In this document: one piece after another, positions 8,292 to 18,000 of the stretch | Layout of the letters: each line of letters starts with the position of its first letter | Numbering within the stretch: position 1 is the first letter of the stretch | Program-made: the position numbers and the translations under genes | Notes under the pieces: generated by a model | Told to the model about the DNA's origin: nothing | The model's input: only the letters and a program-made list of their open reading frames with translations | Database searches by the model: none | DNA from: Planctomycetota bacterium | GTDB lineage: Bacteria > Planctomycetota > SZUA-567 > H5-PLA8 | DNA: 64,000 nt | Assembly: GCA_023150555.1 (NCBI GenBank) | Contig: JAKLKQ010000010.1 | Coordinates: forward strand, 1-64,000 | Reading direction: 5' to 3'

Positions 8292-11200
8292 ATGTCCGAG
8301 AACGATAATCTCCAGAAGCCCTCGACCCATGCCGACACATTCCTGCGCAACCAGGCCCTGGAAGCCGGTCTGTCGATCGGCCTGGTTCTGCTGGGTCGGT
8401 ACGAGATCCGGCGTGTACTGGGCCAGGGTGCGATGGGCCAGGTGCTGGAGGTCCGTGACCGCCAGAGCGGCAACGACTATGCCTTGAAACGCGTGCCGCC
8501 CGAACTCGTCCGGGACCAAATGCAGATGCGCTCGATCCAGGCCAACTTCGCCTTGGTCAGCCAGCTGACCCATGAACACATCGCGACCACGCGCTTCCTT
8601 GAACTGGATCCAGCCAACGGCAATGCGTACGTGATCCTCGACCTGGTGCGCGGCCTAAACCTGGCGGAATGGATCGCACAGGAGCGGGAGCGTTCGGGCC
8701 ACGCCGAACTCGCGGTCGAGCAGGTGCTGGGCATCGCTGAACAGATCGCGGCTGCGCTGGACTACGCGCACAGCCAGCCGCTGAGCCGTGCGGCCGATGG
8801 CGGTGCGAAGCGCTACGGGATCCTGCACCGGGATCTTAAGCCCGCAAACGTCATGCTGGAACCCTCCCGAGAAGTCCGGCCCGGCGTACCACATGTGCGG
8901 CTAGTGGACTTCGGATTGGCGGCAGAGATCCAAGCGAGTCTGATGACGACGGGCACGATCCAGGAGCGCAACAAGGTTGCAGGTACGCCGGTGTACATGG
9001 CGCCGGAGCAGTGGGAAGGCAAGACGCTGACCCGCGGCGTGGACCAATGGGCACTGGCGGCCATCCTTTACGAGATGCTCTCGGGCCGCAGGCCGTTCGA
9101 CGGCCCCACCGAAAGCGCGGTGGAACGCCGCATCCTTGAGGCGAACCCGGAACAGCCGGAATCTCTGAGCCCGGCGCAGTGGAAGGTCCTGAAAAAGACC
9201 TTCAACGCCAATCGTCGGGAGCGGCATCGCTCCTGCATCGCAATGGTGCGGGAACTGGCGGCGGCGGATCGAATGACGGCCAAGCTGGTGACCCTGTCCG
9301 AGCGGCCGATGCCGGAAGAATTCGAAGGTATCAGCGGGACCGGCAGCGGCGGCAGAAAGTTCGCAACTAAGGCCTTGTTCGTGAAAATCGCGGCCAGTGC
9401 CGCGCTTGCTTGCTTGCTCGCCTGGGGCGGCTGGCGGTACCGCGAGGGGGCGATCCGGGACGAGATCGCGCAGGCTGCCACGAAAGCCGAAGGCGCGCGC
9501 ACTGCCACCGGTGCCGAGTTGGCATCCGCCCTAAAGGACGCGGAAGAAGTCCGCGTTCGCTACGCGCAGCGGGACTCGCAGGAACTGGCCGGTTTGGACG
9601 CAGCATTAAAGGTGTTGAAGGAGCGCAAGGCGGACCTGGATGGCCGCGAGGCGCGGTTCAATCGGCTGGTAGAGGAGGCGGGCAAGGTCGAGGGAACGGA
9701 CCCCGAGCTTGCGCTGCAGAAGCTGATGGACGCAGAGGACGTCGGCAAACCGTCTACGATCCGCGGATACCCCGACCTGCTGGCTGAGATAAGGCCATCG
9801 CTGGACGAGCGCAAGACGGCGGCGCGGACGGCGTGGGAGACCAAGAAGAAGGCGGCTCAGGAAACCGAAGAAGCGCGCAAGAAAGCCCTGGAAAGCCAGG
9901 CCGGCCTGGAGGCCGCTTTCAAGCAGTTGGACAAGGCGGATGCCGACCTCAAAGCGAGCGTCGGCGAGGACGCATTGCGTAAGAGACTTCAGGCTCTTTG
10001 TGACATAAACGCCTTTGGCGGGCCCAATCGGGTTGAGGCCGAAAAGGCATTCAACTTCGGCAAGGCCCTTGTCTCAGACAGGAAATACCTTGATGCCGCA
10101 GAAAGTTTCGCAAAGGCGGAGGCCCTCATTCAGGCCGCACTAGCGTATCGCCAGGATGCAGAAAAGGCGTTGGCCGAAGAAGCAAAGCTGAGAAGTCAAA
10201 CGACAGAAGCGTCTAAAGACTGGGTTGACGATGAAAAAGCTTTCATTCAACCCGCAGCACGACTAATGGACGCTGCACTTCAGGCATTGGATTCAGGAAA
10301 TGCGAGCCAGAAGGGGGCAAAAGGCGGGGAAGGCGCAGCGAAGCCGGGAGCGCTCGAGTTTCTGAGCCAAGCCCAAAGGGAATGGGAAGAGGCGGCCCAA
10401 TTGGCAATCCTGCGCCGGGGAGTCACGAAAGCACGGGATCAAGTAGCCGGCCTGGTGGTCCAAGAGGACTTCAAGCCCACGATTATAGAGGGCACACAAA
10501 AGGCAAAGGCGGGCGACGACGCCGGAACCGCAGGGCAATGGCAGGCCGCAAAAATCGATTACGCGGCGGCACAGAAGAAATTTGAAGAAACCTTCGTGCT
10601 GGCAAAACAGAAGATTGGCACACTCTACGACCTAGCCAAAGCACAGTATGCCAGCCGTCAATATGAAAGTGCATTGAAAACCTTGGAAGTGCTCATCCAG
10701 ATTGCACCGGACCATTCGGAAGGAAAGAACCTCCTGGATAAAGCCAAGAAGGAAAGGGCATACCGCGATGCCGTCCAAGATGCCAGGCGCCTAACTGAAG
10801 CGGCAGCAAAGAGCACAATGGAAGATCAAGCGCGCGAAGCGTGGCAGAAAGCCGCTACGGCTTACGAGGGCGCCTTCAAGATCAAGGAAGGCGAGGAGGA
10901 GGACCGAAAGGCCTACGAAGCAGCGCTGCTAAAAGGCGCTCCAGCTATGCCGTACTTGAAGCAAGCCCAGGTGGAATTGGGCAAGGTTACAGACCCGGCC
11001 ATGCGCATCGATCTTCAAGAAAAGATAGGCGAGGCTCTTGTTCGCGCCGGTAACAGCGCGGACGGAAAGGCCCAACTGGAGGAAGCCGAAAAGGCGATCT
11101 TGGCTTCGTCTGATGCGCAGCTCAAGGCTAAACTCTTACAAAGGCTGGACAGCGCCTGGCACCGGATGGGAGAAGATGCCAAGTCCATCCAAGCCTTGCG

Positions 11201-13079
11201 GGCTCGGGGCGAGGCCCTACTCTCCTTGGGCAAGGAAAAGGCGTACGAAATAATTGAGTCTGCTCGATCTCTAGGTATCCGAGGAGATAAAGATGCTGGC
11301 GTCGCATTGTGCTTAAAGCTCTGCGACCTTTTTTCGCCTGAGAACCATCATCAATTAGGAGAATGCGCGGCACTACTTGCCCGGCTTGGAAAAGTGCAGG
11401 AAGGCTTAGGCCTCACCAACCGCATATTGAAGGCAGGTGATCGCGCAGATGCCGCCGTAAAGGTGGCCAAGGCTCTTGTCGAGGCCGGGGACAGCGCCAA
11501 TGCAAAGCAGATTCTTGACCGCCTCGCGGATGAAGTCGTCGCGATGCCGGCCGTGATCGGAGATGCCGATAAAAATTATGACAAAATTTGGGCACTTAAT
11601 AAGCTCGCCAAAGCTCGCGCTTTATTCCAGGATTTCGATGGATCAAGGACTCATTTCGAGGAGGTGCTGAAAGTCGAGGAAGCTTATGGAAACGCTAGGA
11701 TTCAAAAGAATAATACTATTGATCGTTGGCGCATATCCGAAAGTTTTATGTACTCCAGTGTAATTGACGTTGCAGAAGATATATGCGAGACGCAATGCGA
11801 GGTCGGAGATATTCAGGGGGCTAGAGAGACTTATAATACCGCCAAAGAGTTCCTGGATAGACTAGAGGGGATGCCCAGCAATAGTGCCGACGTTATAGAA
11901 AGCGGAAGAAAAGTCTATAAAAAAATGGCGGAATTGCTTTCTGTCGCGACCAAGCAGCCCAACGGATATCCTACTGACAAGGAATGGTTCTTCTTGCTGG
12001 CCACCGGGAATTATCCAGGAGCTCGATCTGCGGTCTTGGCACTTTCTGACGAAGACTACCGGGATTACGCATGGCCCTACCTGGTCGAATGGTCGCTTCT
12101 TGTGGGCGATTCCGAGCAGGCGTTAGCCGATGCATGCCAAGTCTCCCCTAAAAATAGCCACTATCGACTTAGATCCCTGCTTGCGGTTGCCGAGGCGACA
12201 CGGAGATCGGAGATCCTTAAGGCAAATGCCGGATTTGGGGTCCGTCTAGAAGAAAAGGACAAACTCGATTGGTATTGTGGTCTCATTGATAGGTTGGTCA
12301 AACTTGGAGACATGGATGGCGCACGCGCCTTGGCACTGGAGAGCGTGGACCTCCTACGAAATGCTAAGTATTCGCACCATCATCGTTCATTGGGTCTGGC
12401 TTTTGCAAAAGCGGAGGACTTCGAGAACGCTAGGCGCGTATCGAAAGGAATGACCGAGAAATTGAATCAGTCTCTCGGGGTCGAGCCCTGGGACAGATGC
12501 CAATACCAAAGATACCCCATCGAGATACAGGGCGCATGCGTGGCGACCATGGCCAAGGCCTGGTCTCGTGAAAAGGTCCAAACAGAATTGGAAAAGTTGC
12601 CCCCGGAGGACAGGGTCAATGCCTTGGTCGAGCTCGCGTACATGGCGCAGCCTTGGACGATGGAATGGGCGCCCATGGCCTACATCAAATATATGTCGGG
12701 CGACGGTGTCCCGAAGGACCCACAGCTCGCCAAGAAGATCTTCCTCGACACTCTGCCCAAAGCGGAAGATGGGGAATTGACCCTAATGGCCCGCAACGTG
12801 GCGGCGGATCCAATTGGCAACGATCCGGAGCTTGCACTCCTGGCCACCGCTCGGATCCTTGAATTCCTGAAGAAGGATTTTATCCAAGACTATGACAGAA
12901 CTAGATTGCTGGAAACAGCCGCCGCGTGTTATGCGCGTACGGGGCAGTTCGATCATGCCATCGAAACGCAACAGCAAGCATTAGACCGCTTGAAGGAAAT
13001 CGAGGGCGTCCGTCGTTCGGCTCAATTGCGAATGTGGGTGTACAAGCAGAAAAAGCCGTGCAATTTCCTCGACTGGTGA
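8292..13079 (+). CDS. Transmembrane Ser/Thr protein kinase with long TPR-like extracytoplasmic region
   Basis: The protein has 1,595 residues. The ATG at 8292 has GAGG upstream and aligns with the start of the paralogous kinase at 5418. The kinase domain (about 36-295) has GQGAMG, the lysine of YALKRV, HRDLKPAN (H179, D181) and DFG (206-208). A membrane helix lies near 357-382. The juxtamembrane stalk is almost identical to that of the other kinase. The C-terminal half is an extended array of TPR-like helical repeats and has no FGE domain. From about 11.5 to 12.4 kb the DNA is visibly richer in A/T than the kinase part, suggesting a different origin for the repeat region. Last gene of the presumed FHA-protease operon. 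Confidence 0.92.
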   Translation: MSENDNLQKPSTHADTFLRNQALEAGLSIGLVLLGRYEIRRVLGQGAMGQVLEVRDRQSGNDYALKRVPPELVRDQMQMRSIQANFALVSQLTHEHIATTRFLELDPANGNAYVILDLVRGLNLAEWIAQERERSGHAELAVEQVLGIAEQIAAALDYAHSQPLSRAADGGAKRYGILHRDLKPANVMLEPSREVRPGVPHVRLVDFGLAAEIQASLMTTGTIQERNKVAGTPVYMAPEQWEGKTLTRGVDQWALAAILYEMLSGRRPFDGPTESAVERRILEANPEQPESLSPAQWKVLKKTFNANRRERHRSCIAMVRELAAADRMTAKLVTLSERPMPEEFEGISGTGSGGRKFATKALFVKIAASAALACLLAWGGWRYREGAIRDEIAQAATKAEGARTATGAELASALKDAEEVRVRYAQRDSQELAGLDAALKVLKERKADLDGREARFNRLVEEAGKVEGTDPELALQKLMDAEDVGKPSTIRGYPDLLAEIRPSLDERKTAARTAWETKKKAAQETEEARKKALESQAGLEAAFKQLDKADADLKASVGEDALRKRLQALCDINAFGGPNRVEAEKAFNFGKALVSDRKYLDAAESFAKAEALIQAALAYRQDAEKALAEEAKLRSQTTEASKDWVDDEKAFIQPAARLMDAALQALDSGNASQKGAKGGEGAAKPGALEFLSQAQREWEEAAQLAILRRGVTKARDQVAGLVVQEDFKPTIIEGTQKAKAGDDAGTAGQWQAAKIDYAAAQKKFEETFVLAKQKIGTLYDLAKAQYASRQYESALKTLEVLIQIAPDHSEGKNLLDKAKKERAYRDAVQDARRLTEAAAKSTMEDQAREAWQKAATAYEGAFKIKEGEEEDRKAYEAALLKGAPAMPYLKQAQVELGKVTDPAMRIDLQEKIGEALVRAGNSADGKAQLEEAEKAILASSDAQLKAKLLQRLDSAWHRMGEDAKSIQALRARGEALLSLGKEKAYEIIESARSLGIRGDKDAGVALCLKLCDLFSPENHHQLGECAALLARLGKVQEGLGLTNRILKAGDRADAAVKVAKALVEAGDSANAKQILDRLADEVVAMPAVIGDADKNYDKIWALNKLAKARALFQDFDGSRTHFEEVLKVEEAYGNARIQKNNTIDRWRISESFMYSSVIDVAEDICETQCEVGDIQGARETYNTAKEFLDRLEGMPSNSADVIESGRKVYKKMAELLSVATKQPNGYPTDKEWFFLLATGNYPGARSAVLALSDEDYRDYAWPYLVEWSLLVGDSEQALADACQVSPKNSHYRLRSLLAVAEATRRSEILKANAGFGVRLEEKDKLDWYCGLIDRLVKLGDMDGARALALESVDLLRNAKYSHHHRSLGLAFAKAEDFENARRVSKGMTEKLNQSLGVEPWDRCQYQRYPIEIQGACVATMAKAWSREKVQTELEKLPPEDRVNALVELAYMAQPWTMEWAPMAYIKYMSGDGVPKDPQLAKKIFLDTLPKAEDGELTLMARNVAADPIGNDPELALLATARILEFLKKDFIQDYDRTRLLETAAACYARTGQFDHAIETQQQALDRLKEIEGVRRSAQLRMWVYKQKKPCNFLDW

Positions 13080-13125
13080 CAGCAGGATGTGGCCGTGAAC
13101 GAACGTGGTGAAGAAGGGGCACGCG

Positions 13126-13144
13126 CCAAAACGAGAAGTTTTGG
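13126..13144. other. Hairpin after the second kinase gene
   Basis: CCAAAAC-GAGAA-GTTTTGG forms a perfect 7-bp stem 47 bases past the kinase stop. No T-run follows, so it is only a possible terminator or processing site. The remaining gap up to 13401 has no gene that I can support. Confidence 0.4.
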
Positions 13145-13401
13145 AACGCAGACGATTGCACTTTGTTCTCAGCAGCGCCATTATCGGTGCCCTTTGATGG
13201 GGTACCAATTCCCTGAGGGGGAGGTCAACTAGAATGGCCAGTTTCAGACAGCAACGGGGTCAGACAGGTTCCCCGAACCCGTTAAGGCCAGCGCGCTTAG
13301 AGGATGCGATGACAGGCCCCCCCAAAAAAAGGGCCGACATTGCGGCCGAGAATGGGTCACCTACGAAATCCCAGCTCACCATCCCCGCAGTAATCGCAGC
13401 C

Positions 13402-14877
13402 ATGAAAATCGTGCTTACCGTCTTGATCCTTCTTTCACCTACCCCCATTAGTGCCTCCACCGTAATCAATTTTGACTCGCTGCCTGGCAATACCGATCCG
13501 GGCGCGACCTATCCAGGAATTGTCTTCTCAACAACTGCGGGCAACTTGATTAAGACCAATCCTTTTGATAATGGAACGAGCCTCCCAAACACATTATGCA
13601 GCTTCAATTCCCTAAAGGGAGATTGTTCAGCGCCAGTCTTTGTAGCATTCAATCCGAGCGTGGCAAATCTCACGTTTAAGGCAAGCGGTGCAGATGCGAA
13701 CGGCGGAGCAAATGTCGCGGACGTTCGCGTAACCCATAGCGGAGGGAAGTCGACCATCAAAATTAAGAGTAGCGGGAGCACCCAGATCCCGACCGCCGTG
13801 GATCTTTCTTCCTTTATTAATGTTTCTCTTGTCGAAATTTCAAATCAAACTGACCCCGCGGGACTCGTTTTCGACGATTTTACCTATGACCCTGGCATTC
13901 CAGAGGCCACCATTCTTGTTAGCGACCGCTCAAGAAGTATATCGATAAGCGAAGGGGAAATGACCAAGATCACCGCAGGGCCCGCAATGCCACTTATCGG
14001 AGCATCCCTTGATGTGGATTCCTCGATCGATATTCTTGTCAAATGGAGAATGGAAGTCCTCTATGAGTTTAATGTGAGTAAATCGAAGGCCGGTGCATTT
14101 AAGAAAAAGAAGGTCCTTGTCAAAGTTCCCAAAAGCGGCAATGTCGAACTACCCGCTAATGTTGAGTGGAATGTCACTTCGGAGCTGAACGGCCTCATCG
14201 TAGGCGGTAATGCTACGATCTTTGTAGATTGCCCTCAGCTTTTCAACTCTCCGAAAAATTTTTCGTTCAACATTGGAGGCGAAAATCCAGGCCAATTCAC
14301 CGTCGAGGACTATATCGATTCATTGACCCCAGACGTCGATGAGAGAAAGATGCTAAAGGTCATTTTCGCGCATGAATCAGCACGGAAGCAATTCAGTGAC
14401 GGGGCCGGAGTAGAGCCTTCGCCATTTAATGACACTAAGGGCTTCCCACTGATTTCTTTTGATGGGCTGGGGGCAGGACTTTTCCAGATCACCAATGGCA
14501 TCGGAGGAAGGGTGAATTATTCCGATCACTGGGACTGGACTTTCAATGTTCGACGCGGAATTGAGATTTTGAGAAGCAAAGTTGTCGATGCTAGAAAGAG
14601 CGAGGAAAAGGAAACAAGAAGGAGTTCATTCGCCGTCCGATCTGATTCCGAGGATCGTATTGATGTTTATCAACGGTATAATGGCGGCGTCGGCCTTGTT
14701 TTTGATGGTGCTAGTTGGGTTCCTCCTCCACTTCCAGGAAAAAGTAAGCCGGTCGCAAATAATGGGTATGGCCTGAGTCGAATTTCAGATGAAATGTCAA
14801 GATTTGGAGTTCCGACCTCACGACCAGCACTAACCAAACCCGTGAAGATTGTTGCACCCAAACCCGTGATCCCGTAG
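13402..14877 (+). CDS. Exported protein with C-terminal lysozyme/transglycosylase-like domain
   Basis: From the ATG at 13402 the protein has 491 residues and opens with a signal peptide (MKIVLTVLILLSPTPISAS). An upstream in-frame start at 13234 would add 56 residues that look non-coding. The N-terminal half resembles beta-rich surface modules (INFDSLPGNT, then a VFDDFTYDP segment typical of secreted jelly-roll domains). The C-terminal part resembles SLT/goose-lysozyme folds: a candidate catalytic Glu in FAHESARKQF, then GAGLFQITN and a repeated-helix segment (NVRRGIEIL). The likely role is cleavage of peptidoglycan or another glycan outside the cell. The gene is less GC-rich than its neighbours, which hints at transfer. 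Confidence 0.72.
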   Translation: MKIVLTVLILLSPTPISASTVINFDSLPGNTDPGATYPGIVFSTTAGNLIKTNPFDNGTSLPNTLCSFNSLKGDCSAPVFVAFNPSVANLTFKASGADANGGANVADVRVTHSGGKSTIKIKSSGSTQIPTAVDLSSFINVSLVEISNQTDPAGLVFDDFTYDPGIPEATILVSDRSRSISISEGEMTKITAGPAMPLIGASLDVDSSIDILVKWRMEVLYEFNVSKSKAGAFKKKKVLVKVPKSGNVELPANVEWNVTSELNGLIVGGNATIFVDCPQLFNSPKNFSFNIGGENPGQFTVEDYIDSLTPDVDERKMLKVIFAHESARKQFSDGAGVEPSPFNDTKGFPLISFDGLGAGLFQITNGIGGRVNYSDHWDWTFNVRRGIEILRSKVVDARKSEEKETRRSSFAVRSDSEDRIDVYQRYNGGVGLVFDGASWVPPPLPGKSKPVANNGYGLSRISDEMSRFGVPTSRPALTKPVKIVAPKPVIP

Positions 14878-15078
14878 CTCGACCTGTAATTGTGAAGTGA
14901 CCCGGAATGCGGCAACGATGCTTGTGGGCTAATGTGGCCTGTGGAATTGGGGCAAGGGCACTACACATTGTGTTAGGCTCCTGCAATAGACGGAATTCAT
15001 TGTCGCCCTACCGTGCGCGGCAAGCGATCCAGAAGCCTTTCGCGCGGCTGAACCTTACGCAGAAAGTTGGAGGACCAC

Positions 15079-18000
15079 GTGCCGATTACTACCAAACCCA
15101 ACCGCCAAAAGGCCGCTCCGGACCGACCTGGCATCCATATGCCGCATTCACGATCACTGGCTATGCTGCTTCTTTTCGGAATGGGGATACTCGGCCTTCT
15201 AAAGACACAGCCGGATCACGAGCCTGCAGAACACAACGGGATCATGAACCCTCATGCACAACCTGGGTTAGCTGGAGCACAAGAACTGGCTAAGGTTAGT
15301 CGTTCGGTCATGCCCAACGGTCTTGGGGAAGTGCATGCCGGTGGACCCGAGGCCCATGAAGCGGGGCTTCCTTTTGAGGGGGCTAAAGCGAGCCCGCCTC
15401 TGTCCCGATACTCGGCCGAAACCCGAGTCGCCATGCGCACACGCCCCACCCCAACGCCCAAGGATCAAGCCCGGATCGCCTATGCCCACCGGCCGCGCGT
15501 GAAGACCGAGATTCCTGGACCGAAGGCAAGGCACGCAACGCGTCAAGCGTCCCTGCCAGCCAAGGCGACCGTACCCGCGCCGGCGCCTTCGACCGCCGCC
15601 CTTGCGCGCGATACGCCGAGCATCGGAATCTCGAGCATCGCGATCCTGGACGCCGATCCCAACAGCATTCCAAAGTACGGGAAAGTCGAGCTTCAGGTCG
15701 TGCTGCAGGACGTCGAGGCCCTGTCGGAAAAATATTATGAACCCGACCCCACGCACGGGGGCGTGAATCTCTCGGCTACCTTTACTCCTGTCTCCGGCGG
15801 TCCGCAGCAGCACGTCAACGGCTTCTACGACGGGACCGACTGGCTGGTGCGTTTCACCCCTAACGCCACCGGCCTCTGGAACCTCGCGGTCACGGTCCAG
15901 GATCCCTCCGGTGTGGCCACGGCCAGCGGTTCCTTCACCGTCGTCTCGTCTTCTAACAAGGGCTTCGTGCGCATCGCGGGCAACTATCTGGCCTACGAGG
16001 ACGGCAGCGTCTTCTTCGGCATCGGCCACAACAGCGGATGGCAGCATACCATCGATACGCCGTCGTTCGCCGAAATGGCGGCCCACGGCGAGAATCTGCT
16101 CAGCTTCTGGCTTACAGAACCCTGGAAGGTCACAGGCCCAGTATCCGATCCGCAGTACTACCCGCAGCGCGCGCCCATCGAGAACACCCTAGACGGCATT
16201 GGCAATTACAACCAGGCCGCGCTGGGCTACCTCGATGCGGTCATCGACGACGCCGACGTCAACGGCATCTATCTCCTTCCCTCCCTGTGGCCGCACGACG
16301 CGCTGCGCATGCAGCCCCACGCCTGGAGCGGCGGAAACTGGGACAACAACGCCTACAGTACCTTGGGCGGTGGTCTCGCGGCCAAGGACTTCTACCTGAT
16401 CGGCAGTTCCGAACAGTGGCGCTACCAGCGCAATTTCTATCGCTACCTGATCGCGCGTTTCGGCTACAGCCCGCGGATCATCGGTTGGGTGGGCGTCGTA
16501 GAGGTCGACGGGACGAATGGCTATACCGAGGACACCTCCAGCGGCAAGAATGTCACCAAGGCCTGGGCCGCCGAAGTCCGGGATTTCTTCGCCGCTCTCG
16601 ACCGTTACCGGGTGAATGGCTCGGGCGCCTACCCGCTGGTCATCAGCAAGGTGAATGACGCCTCCTACGACCCAGGCTTGGGCTTGCGTTCAACCGACCG
16701 TTATTTCTTCTCGGAGGGCAGTTCCATCAACAATTTGGTCGCGGCGCAGCAGTCCCTCGACACCAATACCATGCGCAGCAACAGCAAGCCCGCATTTCAT
16801 ACGGAGTTCGGCGGCAACGTTAATGCGTCCGGCAACCTTCAGGCCGCCCAGCCCCTCTACCTGCACAACGGCGCCTGGGGCGGCCTCTCGCGCGGCGCAT
16901 GCATGACACCGCTCCTGTGGACCGATGGAATCAACTTCCCCTTCATCGGCACGCCCAACGCCACCAACGGCGCGGCGATGCAGGATCACCTTCAGTACAT
17001 GGGCCAGTTCATGGCCGGCATCGATTACCTGAACGATTCGCAGCTAAAAGTGCAAGCAGCAAGCGTCACGGGAAGCAGTTCGGCAATGGAAGGCTGGGCC
17101 ACCGCGACGCCCAATCGCGGCTATGCCTGGATGCGCACCACCGGAGGCGGAAACATCCCAAACACCAAGACGCTTAACGTCACCGGCATGGAGCCGGGGG
17201 ACTATAGCGTCGACTGGTACGACGTCTGGACGGACGGGGCGACGTCCTTCGACTCGGATTCGGTCACGGCGTCAAGCTCGACCCTTTCGGTCGCGATTCC
17301 CAACAACATCGGCCTGCCCGACGTGGCTTGCAAATTCTCAGCGACCTCCTTTGCTGATTTGGACTTCGGCGATACGCCCGATACTTACCGCACCACCCGC
17401 GCCAACAACGGCGCACGCCACAACCCCACCGGTCCGCTATTGGGTTCGGCGCGAACGACAGAATCCGACGGCCCCTCTTCCGGTACGGGCACTCAGGACA
17501 GCGACGATGGGATATCAGGCCTGGGCACTAGCCTGGTATTGGGACAAACCCAAAGCATCTTGGTGACCGCTTCGGCCTCTGGTCGTCTGTACGGATGGGT
17601 GGACTTCAACCGCGACGGCGACTTTGACGATTCGGGAGAGCAGGTCTTCTCCAATTCAAGTCTATCGACCGGTTCAAACACCAAGAGTTTCGCCGTGCCT
17701 GCCACAGCAAATCCTGGCGCTACCTATTCGCGGTTTCGGATAGTCAGTTCAACCGTTGCAGCTTTGGGTGTGCTTTCGTACGGCTACGCAGCTGACGGCG
17801 AGGTGGAAGACTACGCCGTTACCCTCGCCGACCCCACGACGGCGCAGCTGTCGGGCTTTGCATTCGAGGACGCGAACAAAAACGGTGCCAAAGATCCGGG
17901 CGAACCCGGAATTGCCGGGGTCACCGTCTACCTGGACCTCGACGACAGCGGCACTAGAGATGGCGGCGAACCCTCGACCACCACGCTCGCGACAGGCGCT

